DNA of 38,250 bases, taken from the NCBI GenBank assembly GCA_964369175.1, contig CAYJEM010000013.1, forward strand, positions 1 through 38,250, given 5' to 3'. The DNA comes from Tannockella sp964369175. Its GTDB lineage: Bacteria; Bacillota_I; Bacilli_A; Erysipelotrichales; Coprobacillaceae. The notes beneath the pieces are model-generated. The model ran no database searches and was not told the DNA's origin. It saw only the letters and a list, made by a program, of their open reading frames with translations. Made by a program: the position numbers and the translations under genes. How positions within the stretch are numbered: the first letter of the stretch is position 1; every line of letters begins with the position of its first letter. Positions 6,982 to 13,992 of this stretch are shown one piece after another.

Positions 6982-9243
6982 ATGAAACAAACAATATTAA
7001 ATATTTTAGCGAATGATGACTTCTTGAAACGTACACCATCATCACTGGCAAAGGAATTAGGATATCAAACAAAAGAAGAATTTACATCATTTATGAAAGT
7101 ATTAAATCAGCTAGAAGAAGAGCTAGTAGTGATTCGTAATGATAAAGATGAGTATTATTTACCTACCCAAAAGAATATGGTTATAGGAATATTATCAATT
7201 AACAAAAAAGGGTTTGGATTTGTACGATTAGAAGATGAAAATTTAGAAGATATTTTTATATCAAAAGAATCTTTGAAAGGCGCATTTGATAAAGACACAG
7301 TATTAGCACAAATTGAAGAGCAACAAAAAGGAAATCGTAAAGAGGGAAAAATCCTTCGAGTAATCAAAAGAGGAAAAACAAGAATTGTTGGTGAGCTAAG
7401 ACAAGGAAATCGCGATTGTTATGTAGAGAGTACGGTTTTAGGATTAGATAAAAGAATATACATTGATAAAGGGCATTTGCACGGTGCAACAGTAGGACAT
7501 GTTGTTGCTGTTGAAATAAAAGTATACAAACCATTAGTAAAAGGAACAGTTGTTGACATTATTGGACATAAAAGTGATCCAGGTGTGGATATATTATCCG
7601 TAGTTAGTGATCATGGTGTAGATATTGCTTTCCCAAAAGAAGTTTATAAACAAATCGATTATATTCAAGATGAAGTATTAGAAGCAGATTTAGTAGGTAG
7701 ACTAGATTTACGTAAAGAAGTTATTGTAACGATAGACGGAGATGATGCTAAAGATTTAGATGATGCCATATCACTGACAATCAATGAAAATGGAAACTAT
7801 TATTTAGGAGTGCATATTGCTGATGTAAGTCACTATGTTAGTGAAGATTCACCGTTGGATAAAGAGGCAGTTGAAAGAGGAACGTCAATTTACTTAGTTG
7901 ACAGAGTGATTCCGATGTTACCTCACAAATTATCAAATGGAATTTGTTCATTAAATCCTCATGTTGACCGTTTAACAATGTCGTGTTTTATGGAGATTGA
8001 CAAAACTGGTGAAGTTATTGATTATAAAATAGATCAAAGTGTTATTCACTCAACTGAGAGAATGACATATAATAATGTAAATAAAATACTTGCTGGTGAC
8101 AAAGAAATGACAAAGCAGTATCAACATGTACAAGATTTATTCTTTTTAATGCAAGAACTTGCATCTATATTACAAAATAAAAGAGAGCAACGTGGTGCTA
8201 TCGACTTTGATGTAAAAGAAGCTAAAGTGTTGGTAAATAAAAAAGGAAAACCGACAGATGTTGTTTTAAGAGAACGAGGAATAAGTGATCGTATTATAGA
8301 ATCATTTATGTTACAAGCAAATGAAACGGTAGCAAAACATTTTTGCTTATTTGATAAACCATTTATTTATCGTGTTCATGAGCATCCAAAATTATCAAAA
8401 TTACAACAATTTACTGGTATTGCCAAAACAATGGGTTATGAAATCGAAGGTTCATTAGAAGATATCGAACCGATGCAATTACGTAAGCTTATTGAATCAA
8501 GTCGTGATAAAGAAGAACATGATGTTATTACAACACTGTTATTACGCTGCATGCAAAAAGCGGCATATGATGAAAACTGCTTGGGCCACTATGGTTTAGC
8601 TGATGAGTATTATACACATTTTACTTCACCAATTCGTCGTTATCCTGATTTACTTGTACATCGATTAATACGTACATATTTGGTACAAAATAAGCTTGAT
8701 AATGAGACGTTAAATCACTTTAATGAAGTAGTACCAATTCTTGCTAAAAAGTCTTCTGAAAGAGAAAGACTTGCAATAACTATTGAACGTGAAGTCGAAG
8801 ATATGAAAAAAGCTGAGTTTATGGAACAATATATCAATAAAGAATTTGATGGTATTATTAGTTCAGTTACTAGTTTTGGATTTTTTGTGGAATTAGAAAA
8901 TACAATTGAAGGTTTAGTCCATGTACTAGATTTATCTGATGATTTCTATTTCTATGATGAAAAGAAACTACAATTTATTGGTCAACGTACTGGTAAACAT
9001 TTTGGGCTTTCTGATAAAGTGCGTGTTCGCGTTAGTGGTGCTAGTAAAAAGGAACGTAATATTGATTTTGTAATTGTTGGTATGAAACCAAATAAAAGCC
9101 GTAGAAAAGTAGTAATTAAAACAGATAAGAAAGCAAATAATAGTTACCGTAATAAAAAAAATAAACATCAAAGAAATAATGATGGAAAAAGACAAGATAG
9201 AAGAAGTATAATTAAAAAAGGAAAACATTCTAGGAGGAAGTAA
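6982..9243 (+). CDS. rnr: Ribonuclease R
   Basis: A 753-residue processive 3'-5' exoribonuclease that degrades structured RNA and works with tmRNA in mRNA decay. Domains in order: N-terminal winged helix (about 1-60), two cold-shock OB domains (about 62-235), catalytic RNB domain from about 245, S1 domain (about 625-705) and a Lys/Arg-rich tail (710-753). The metal-binding site IDGDDAKDLDDA (251-262) keeps all four essential Asp (252, 258, 260, 261). AAGGAGG precedes the ATG. smpB begins two bases after its stop, matching the established functional link between RNase R, SmpB and tmRNA. Confidence 0.96.
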   Translation: MKQTILNILANDDFLKRTPSSLAKELGYQTKEEFTSFMKVLNQLEEELVVIRNDKDEYYLPTQKNMVIGILSINKKGFGFVRLEDENLEDIFISKESLKGAFDKDTVLAQIEEQQKGNRKEGKILRVIKRGKTRIVGELRQGNRDCYVESTVLGLDKRIYIDKGHLHGATVGHVVAVEIKVYKPLVKGTVVDIIGHKSDPGVDILSVVSDHGVDIAFPKEVYKQIDYIQDEVLEADLVGRLDLRKEVIVTIDGDDAKDLDDAISLTINENGNYYLGVHIADVSHYVSEDSPLDKEAVERGTSIYLVDRVIPMLPHKLSNGICSLNPHVDRLTMSCFMEIDKTGEVIDYKIDQSVIHSTERMTYNNVNKILAGDKEMTKQYQHVQDLFFLMQELASILQNKREQRGAIDFDVKEAKVLVNKKGKPTDVVLRERGISDRIIESFMLQANETVAKHFCLFDKPFIYRVHEHPKLSKLQQFTGIAKTMGYEIEGSLEDIEPMQLRKLIESSRDKEEHDVITTLLLRCMQKAAYDENCLGHYGLADEYYTHFTSPIRRYPDLLVHRLIRTYLVQNKLDNETLNHFNEVVPILAKKSSERERLAITIEREVEDMKKAEFMEQYINKEFDGIISSVTSFGFFVELENTIEGLVHVLDLSDDFYFYDEKKLQFIGQRTGKHFGLSDKVRVRVSGASKKERNIDFVIVGMKPNKSRRKVVIKTDKKANNSYRNKKNKHQRNNDGKRQDRRSIIKKGKHSRRK

Positions 9244-9245
9244 CA

Positions 9246-9692
9246 ATGAAAATTATTTCAAATAATAAAAAAGCATACCACGATTATTTTATTGAAGATA
9301 CTGTTGAAGCAGGAATTGTTTTACAAGGAACAGAAATAAAATCAGTTAGAAATGGAAATGTTAATTTGAAAGATAGTTTCATTAGAATAAAGAATGAAGA
9401 AGCATATTTAGAAAACATGCATATTTCACCTTATGAACAAGGGAATCGTTTCAATCATGACCCGTTGCGCAATCGTAAACTATTATTACATAAAAAAGAA
9501 ATCTTAAAGCTTCAACAAAGAGCAAAAGAAGATGGACTAGCAATTATACCAACAAAACTATATTTTGGTAATGGTAGTAAAGTGAAAGTGGAAGTAGCAC
9601 TTGCTAAAGGAAAAAAACTATACGATAAACGTCAAGATTTGAAAGAAAAAGACGCAAAAAGAGAAATTGAAAAAGCTATGAAAAATTACTAA
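9246..9692 (+). CDS. smpB: SsrA-binding protein SmpB
   Basis: SmpB binds the tRNA-like part of tmRNA and escorts it to stalled ribosomes for trans-translation. The 148-residue protein has the OB-fold signature (AGIVLQGTEIKSVRNGNVNLKDSF-like region, 23-46), MHISPYEQGNRFNHDP (59-74) and KLYFGNGSKVKVEVALAKGKKLYDKR-like region. The basic C-terminal tail that enters the mRNA channel (DLKEKDAKREIEKAMKN) is complete. Its ribosome site AGGAGG (9233-9238) lies within the end of rnr, and ssrA follows 42 bases later. Confidence 0.97.
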   Translation: MKIISNNKKAYHDYFIEDTVEAGIVLQGTEIKSVRNGNVNLKDSFIRIKNEEAYLENMHISPYEQGNRFNHDPLRNRKLLLHKKEILKLQQRAKEDGLAIIPTKLYFGNGSKVKVEVALAKGKKLYDKRQDLKEKDAKREIEKAMKNY

Positions 9693-9699
9693 TTTATAG

Positions 9700-9705
9700 T
9701 ATAAT
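9700..9705 (+). promoter_or_regulatory. Candidate -10 box of ssrA
   Basis: A perfect TATAAT lies 35 bases before the predicted mature 5' end of tmRNA. No clear -35 box is present. Transcription would begin near 9712, inside the inverted repeat that follows. Confidence 0.4.
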
Positions 9706-9708
9706 TAT

Positions 9709-9730
9709 GTATAGTCTAGTAAGACTATAC
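9709..9730 (+). repeat. Perfect 9-bp inverted repeat in the ssrA leader
   Basis: GTATAGTCT (9709-9717), loop AGTA, AGACTATAC (9722-9730). It ends four bases before the tmRNA 5' end. It has no T tract after it, so it is not a standard terminator for smpB. It could be a processing stem in a smpB-ssrA precursor or a protein-binding site. Confidence 0.6.
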
Positions 9731-9734
9731 ACAT

Positions 9735-10081
9735 GGGGATGTCTTGGATTCGACAGGGGCAAGTCTGACCTTAGCTGCAGTCGTAGTCGTACGTTAAACG
9801 AAACAAAAAATAACTGGAAACAGAACAAACTATTCTTTCGCATAGTCGACATAGACTTGAAAGTGCCACTACTTATCGTGCCTATAAATAAGTAACTGGT
9901 ATTATACTCATAGGATAAGGGTTATTATTTCTTAGCTAATAATCTCGAAAAACTAATAAGATCGCTAGGTGTAAAATTGCTTATTGATTGTAGCCTAGTT
10001 AAATCTATTCAATAAGATAAACTGTAGACGCTTTGGAGGGACTGTTTTTGGACAGGGGTTCGATTCCCCTCATCTCCACCA
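9735..10081 (+). ncRNA. ssrA: Transfer-messenger RNA (tmRNA, SsrA)
   Basis: The 347-base RNA rescues stalled ribosomes. The 5' end GGGGATGTCTTGGATTCGACAG and the 3' end with T arm GGTTCGATTCC and CATCTCCACCA are standard, and GGGGATG pairs with CATCTCC to make the acceptor stem. By comparison with Bacillus, where the resume codon follows ATAACT, the reading frame starts at GGA (9816-9818) and ends at TAG (9843-9845). This encodes GNRTNYSFA, giving tag (A)GNRTNYSFA. smpB lies immediately upstream. Confidence 0.96.
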
Positions 10082-10146
10082 AAAATTAAATAATTTACAT
10101 TATGATAAACTTATCACGGGAGTATCTCAGTGATTAACCGATACTG

Positions 10147-10172
10147 ACTACGTAGTACATACGTAGTTTTTT
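10147..10172 (+). terminator. Terminator of ssrA
   Basis: ACTACGTA (10147-10154), loop GTACA, TACGTAGT (10160-10167), then a T run. It lies 66 bases after the tmRNA end; the trailer between contains a 6-bp stem AGTATC/GATACT (10121-10126 with 10140-10145). Confidence 0.85.
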
Positions 10173-10186
10173 ATTTTCTTCCTATA

Positions 10187-10244
10187 TAAAAACCCCAAAA
10201 AAGGAGACCATGAAATTATGTCATATATCTGCTTTTGAGGGGTT
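10187..10244 (-). terminator. Terminator of dbpA
   Basis: On the minus strand AACCCC (10244-10239) pairs with GGGGTT (10196-10191), followed by TTTTTATA. A second helix of five pairs (10232-10236 with 10199-10203) lies inside, across a small internal loop. The apical loop is long, so this is a less compact terminator than the others here. Confidence 0.6.
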
Positions 10245-10272
10245 ATATTTGTTTGTATGTAATTAATTTGTA

Positions 10273-11721
10273 CTAATCACGGTCATTAGCGATGCTTACT
10301 TTACGAATTCTTCCTTTAACAGGTTTTGTTTGTAAAGCTTTTAATACTAATTTTCCTTTACCGTTTAATATCTCTACAAAAGTAGAAATATCTTGTATTT
10401 CGATAATACCAATATCATCACCTGTCATGCCATCAATATTACAAAGTGTTCCAACAATATCAACTGCTCTCATCTTTGTTTTCTTTCCAGCATTAAGGTG
10501 TAGTTTGATTATATCTTTACTCACTTTTACCGTTTTACTTTCTTTGTATTCAAGTGGTGTATTCATTTTTTCTTTAAATGATAGCATTGCATCATTTACT
10601 TCATCAATGCTTGGTGCTTGAAAGTAATCAACATTATATTCTAGTTTAGCTTCAATTGCATCTACATATTTGTTTTGGTTTTTTTCAACTAATGTAAAAG
10701 CCATTCCTTCATTACCAATTCTACCACTACGTCCAATACGGTGAATATACGTATCACTTTTATAAGGAACATCATAGTTTATTACTAGTGAAATATTATC
10801 AATATCTAAACCACGACTAGCGACATCACTAGCAATTAAGTATCTAAATTTTCCTTTTTTATAATCTTTAATTACTTTAGTACGGTCTTCTTGTTCCATG
10901 CCACCATGTAATCTATTACATGAATATTTATTTCGTCTTAAGACAGCATATACATTATCAACTTCTTCTTTAGTGTTTGCAAAAATGATACATGTATCCG
11001 GGTTTGTAACTGTTGTTAAGTTAACTAATGTTTCTATTTTTTCTTCACTTGCCACTTTATAAAATGATTGCTTAATATGTTTTGTTGGAGTAACACCATC
11101 TTCAATTTCAATATGTACTGGATTATTCATGTATTGGTTTGAAATATTTTTTATTGTCTCTGGCATTGTTGCTGATAATAGTACTGTTGTACGATTACTT
11201 GGCAAGTAATCAATAATTGTTTCAACTTGGTCAATAAATCCCATAGCTAACATTTCATCTGCTTCATCAATAACTAAATAGTCGATATTTGAAACATCAA
11301 AAGTGTCACGTTGGATATGATCTAAAACTCTTCCTGGAGTACCTACTGTTATATGTGTTTTTTGTTTTAATGCTTTTGCTTGGTGTTGGAATGGAGATTT
11401 ACCAAATAATGCAGCAACTTTTAGTCTTTTAAATCGACCAATATTAAATGCTTCTTCTTGTACTTGCATTGCTAGTTCGCGTGTAGGTGTTAGTACTAAT
11501 ACTTGAGGCAATAATTGATCCCAATCAACAGCTTGGCAAAGTGGGATTAAAAATGATGCTGTTTTACCACTACCAGTCTTTGATTTTACTATGATATCTT
11601 TATTATCTAATAAGTAAGGTATAACCTTTGATTGTACACTTGTTGGTGATGTGTAATGTAATAACTCTAATGCTTTTTCTATTTGTTTATCTAGTTTGTA
11701 TTGTTTGAAATTTGTATTCAT
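10273..11721 (-). CDS. dbpA: DEAD-box ATP-dependent RNA helicase DbpA (YxiN type)
   Basis: A 482-residue RNA helicase. Visible motifs: Q region, Walker A SKTGSGKT (47-54), PTREL (79-83), TPGR (128-131), DEAD (152-155), SAT (183-185), ASDVASRGLDI (297-307) and HRIGRSGR (327-334). The C-terminal domain (about 405-478), with LNAGKKTKMRAVDIVGT and DDIGIIEIQDISTFVEIL, is the RNA-binding domain of the DbpA/YxiN group, which directs the enzyme to hairpin 92 of 23S rRNA in ribosome assembly. Length matches Bacillus YxiN. The start is supported by AAGGA upstream. It is transcribed alone. Confidence 0.93.
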   Translation of the reverse strand: MNTNFKQYKLDKQIEKALELLHYTSPTSVQSKVIPYLLDNKDIIVKSKTGSGKTASFLIPLCQAVDWDQLLPQVLVLTPTRELAMQVQEEAFNIGRFKRLKVAALFGKSPFQHQAKALKQKTHITVGTPGRVLDHIQRDTFDVSNIDYLVIDEADEMLAMGFIDQVETIIDYLPSNRTTVLLSATMPETIKNISNQYMNNPVHIEIEDGVTPTKHIKQSFYKVASEEKIETLVNLTTVTNPDTCIIFANTKEEVDNVYAVLRRNKYSCNRLHGGMEQEDRTKVIKDYKKGKFRYLIASDVASRGLDIDNISLVINYDVPYKSDTYIHRIGRSGRIGNEGMAFTLVEKNQNKYVDAIEAKLEYNVDYFQAPSIDEVNDAMLSFKEKMNTPLEYKESKTVKVSKDIIKLHLNAGKKTKMRAVDIVGTLCNIDGMTGDDIGIIEIQDISTFVEILNGKGKLVLKALQTKPVKGRIRKVSIANDRD

Positions 11722-11787
11722 TTTATCCTTCTTTCTATAACGTTATCATCCTAGCACATATTATCTACAAATACTATAGCTATTGCT

Positions 11788-12024
11788 CTAGGATGTAAAA
11801 TATATACTGAAATGATGAAAAATCGTGGACATGAATGGAAAAATCGAGAGTAAAGACTCGCTGTTATGAGCTTTGCAATGTATTTTTATATCGACCTCTT
11901 TGATAAAACTAATAAGAACCTTCTTGTTTTCTTGTGGTAGTTTAAAAATATTATTTGTATCAATGATATATATAGCTGATTTTAAATCATTGTTTTTTAT
12001 ATCCATAAATATACAATCAGTCAT
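11788..12024 (-). CDS. Small hypothetical protein (doubtful)
   Basis: A 78-residue frame on the minus strand beginning MTDCIFMDIKNNDLKSA and ending in a hydrophobic, Phe/Ser-rich tail. It fills most of the gap between dbpA and the amidase gene. I recognise no family. A Met codon 45 bases further upstream is possible, but the internal one has a weak AAGGCGA ribosome site. The amino-acid mix of the first 50 residues looks protein-like; the tail does not, so it may be a remnant with a changed C-terminus. It would share the palindromic region 12140-12169 as a divergent control region with the amidase gene. Confidence 0.28.
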   Translation of the reverse strand: MTDCIFMDIKNNDLKSAIYIIDTNNIFKLPQENKKVLISFIKEVDIKIHCKAHNSESLLSIFPFMSTIFHHFSIYFTS

Positions 12025-12139
12025 TTGTACTTCGCCTTTGTATTTATTATGGACTACTATATTTAGCATGCATAATTATAAATTAAATTATAGTAATTCC
12101 AATGTATTTATACCCATGTATATAGTTGAATTATGCATA

Positions 12140-12169
12140 TATTATTATATAGAGCTCTATATAATAATA
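12140..12169. promoter_or_regulatory. 30-bp perfect palindrome before the amidase gene
   Basis: Each 15-base arm is the exact reverse complement of the other, meeting at GAGCTC (12152-12157). The right arm contains TATAAT (12160-12165), so by symmetry the minus strand has one as well. It ends 16 bases before the amidase ATG, next to the ribosome site AAAGGAAG. It may be a repressor operator over a promoter, or a hairpin at the start of the transcript. It lacks a following T tract. Confidence 0.65.
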
Positions 12170-12185
12170 AGAAAGGAAGTAGAAA

Positions 12186-13139
12186 ATGGATTTAAATCAG
12201 TTGTATCTAACAAATAACGAATGTTATCAAGTTGGAGCAAAGATGAAACCAATAGGCGTTATGTGGCATTCAACAGGAGCAAATAACCCAACATTAAAAA
12301 GATATGTTGGACCAGATGATGGAAAATTAGGTAATAATCGATATGGTAATCACTGGAATCAATTTCGTCCTGATGGTCGACAAGTATGTGTGCATGGATT
12401 TATTGGAAGGCTGGAAAATGGAAATATTGCAACATATCAAACTTTACCATTTGATATGAAAGGATGGCATGCTGGGGGATCTGCTAATAATAATTATGTT
12501 GGATTTGAAATATGTGAAGATGGATTAGATGATATTTATTATTTTAATGCAGTATATCAAGAAGCTGTTGAATTTAGTGCTTTTATATGCAAGCAACAAG
12601 GGCTAGATCCACTCGCTGGAAATACAATTATCTGTCATAGTGATGGATATAAATTAGGAATTGCATCAAATCATAGTGATGTATATCATTGGTTTAATCG
12701 ATATGGAAAAACCATGGATAATGTACGTTTAGATATAAAAAATGCAATGAATCCAAAACCACCATTCCAAGTACGTGGACATATTCAAAATGAGGGCTGG
12801 CAGTCATGGCAAACAAGCATGGTTGGTACTATTGGAAAATCACTTAGATTAGAAGCATTACAATTTGATACCGAGCTATCACTAGGTAGAATCTTATTAC
12901 ATTTACAAGATGTTGGCTGGGTTGATTATACAGATATTAATAAGGATACGATTATCGGAAGTGTGAATCAAAGTAGAAGAATCGAGTGTATTGAAATAAC
13001 TTGTCCAAATATGGAGTATCGTGTTCATCAAGAAGGTATTGGTTGGACATCATGGACAAAAGCAGATGGTATCTCATCACTTGGAAGTGTAGGACAAGGG
13101 TTACGTTTAGAAGCAATCGAATTTCGATTTACAGACTAG
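12186..13139 (+). CDS. Phage-type N-acetylmuramoyl-L-alanine amidase with ChW repeats
   Basis: A 317-residue predicted peptidoglycan hydrolase. Residues about 20-190 form an Amidase_2/PGRP domain that cuts between MurNAc and L-Ala; expected zinc or catalytic residues are His28 (MWHSTG), Glu108, His151 (CHSDG) and Asp165 (NHSD). This domain resembles those of clostridial phage endolysins. Residues about 195-316 hold three ChW-type repeats with the conserved Gly-Trp and LRLEA elements (GWQSW, GWVDY, GWTSW). There is no signal peptide and no holin beside it, so the way out of the cell is unclear. It may be a leftover phage lysis gene or a domesticated autolysin. It has its own palindromic promoter region and terminator. 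Confidence 0.88.
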   Translation: MDLNQLYLTNNECYQVGAKMKPIGVMWHSTGANNPTLKRYVGPDDGKLGNNRYGNHWNQFRPDGRQVCVHGFIGRLENGNIATYQTLPFDMKGWHAGGSANNNYVGFEICEDGLDDIYYFNAVYQEAVEFSAFICKQQGLDPLAGNTIICHSDGYKLGIASNHSDVYHWFNRYGKTMDNVRLDIKNAMNPKPPFQVRGHIQNEGWQSWQTSMVGTIGKSLRLEALQFDTELSLGRILLHLQDVGWVDYTDINKDTIIGSVNQSRRIECIEITCPNMEYRVHQEGIGWTSWTKADGISSLGSVGQGLRLEAIEFRFTD

Positions 13140-13163
13140 AAAAGGTGTAACCCTTTTCTTTTT
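13138..13163 (+). terminator. Terminator after the amidase gene
   Basis: AGAAAAGG (13138-13145), loop of six, CCTTTTCT (13152-13159), then T. The stem begins within the stop codon. Confidence 0.85.
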
Positions 13164-13164
13164 A

Positions 13165-13173
13165 TGTTATACT
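13165..13173 (+). promoter_or_regulatory. Extended -10 promoter of the GntR gene
   Basis: TGTTATACT is an extended -10 element 35 bases before the ATG. No -35 box is recognisable, and no copy of the CATTGTCTAGACAATG palindrome lies here. Confidence 0.5.
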
Positions 13174-13207
13174 TAGAGAAGTGATGGAATCATAGGAGGA
13201 TTAAGTA

Positions 13208-13909
13208 ATGGCAGTAATGTATCCAATTATAAAGAAATATATAGTTGATGAAATAAAAAACGGTAATTATACAGAAGAATCAATGCTTCCTGCAGAACGT
13301 GAATTTACAGACAGATTTCAAGTATCAAGGATGACAGTTCGTCGTGCTTTTGATGAGCTTATTCAAGATGGAATACTTATAAGAAAAAGTGGAACAGGTG
13401 TGTTTGTAGCACCGCAAAAGCAAACCAAATCATATGACAAACTTTCATTTAAAAATGATACTGAATTAATTGAAAAATATGGAAAGATAACTACAAAAGT
13501 AATTTCCTTAAAACTTGTAACAAACCATCAATTAGTTAATAAGTATTTAGAATTAGAAAATGATGAAGAAGTATATCAACTAAAAAGAGTTCAATATGGA
13601 GGGAATATCCCATTAGTGTATGAGAATATATTTTTACCAAAGAAGTACTTTAAAAATATTTTTAAAGTTGACTGTACTCAATCCATGCAAGAAATTATTA
13701 AAGAAACATTATTAGAAAAGAAACCACAACACAATATAATAGAAGTTGAAGCATCTAGTGTTTCAAGGTTGCTAGGAGCAACCCTTCAACTACCACAAGG
13801 AGCTATTATCATGAAACTAACAAATATTGTTATGAGTGAAGGTAAAGCAATTTATTTTGGGGTTGATAGCATTGATGGTAATAGATTTAAATATATATCA
13901 AAGAACTAA
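13208..13909 (+). CDS. GntR-family regulator, HutC subfamily
   Basis: A 233-residue transcription factor. Residues about 5-72 form the winged helix, including LPAEREFTDRFQVSRMTVRRAF and GTGVFVA. Residues about 90-230 form a UTRA ligand-binding domain with VYQLKRVQY and PLVYENIFLP. HutC proteins bind short palindromes and release them on binding a small metabolite. AGGAGG lies eight bases before the ATG at 13208. The gene sits immediately before the corrinoid operon, whose promoter contains a perfect palindrome, so it is the likely repressor of that operon. The inducer would be the methyl donor or a product of the pathway. Confidence 0.92.
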   Translation: MAVMYPIIKKYIVDEIKNGNYTEESMLPAEREFTDRFQVSRMTVRRAFDELIQDGILIRKSGTGVFVAPQKQTKSYDKLSFKNDTELIEKYGKITTKVISLKLVTNHQLVNKYLELENDEEVYQLKRVQYGGNIPLVYENIFLPKKYFKNIFKVDCTQSMQEIIKETLLEKKPQHNIIEVEASSVSRLLGATLQLPQGAIIMKLTNIVMSEGKAIYFGVDSIDGNRFKYISKN

Positions 13910-13935
13910 CAGCATTGTCTATACAATGTTGTTTT
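13908..13935 (+). terminator. Terminator of the GntR gene containing an operator-like core
   Basis: An 11-bp stem with one G-U pair, loop CTAT, followed by TTTTTATT. Its core CATTGTCTATACAATG (13913-13928) differs from the operator at 13947-13962 at a single position. It may therefore be both the regulator's terminator and an auxiliary binding site. Confidence 0.65.
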
Positions 13936-13940
13936 TATTA

Positions 13941-13969
13941 TTGCATCATTGTCTAGACAATGTTACAAT
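13941..13969 (+). promoter_or_regulatory. Promoter of the corrinoid operon with HutC operator in the spacer
   Basis: TTGCAT (13941-13946) and TACAAT (13964-13969) are 17 bases apart. The perfect 16-bp palindrome CATTGTCTAGACAATG (13947-13962) fills that spacer, so a bound protein would block RNA polymerase. The core TTGTCTAGACAA resembles HutC-type sites. The transcript would start near 13976, leaving a leader of under 20 bases, too short for a riboswitch. Confidence 0.85.
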
Positions 13970-13992
13970 AATGTTGTTGATAGGAGGATATT

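Noticed and set aside
10210..10266. An 18-codon plus-strand ORF preceded by AAGGAG between ssrA and dbpA
   Set aside because: The ribosome site is only about three bases from the ATG, and the sequence is explained by the dbpA terminator stem.
9735..12185. Integrated element using the 3' end of ssrA as attachment site
   Set aside because: The tmRNA 3' end is intact and is not repeated downstream; no integrase is present and dbpA is a core gene.
12186..13139. Prophage
   Set aside because: Only one endolysin-like gene is present; no structural, replication or integrase genes are seen.
13970..13992. Possible cobalamin riboswitch before the corrinoid operon
   Set aside because: The predicted leader is under 20 bases and no B12-box-like sequence is present.
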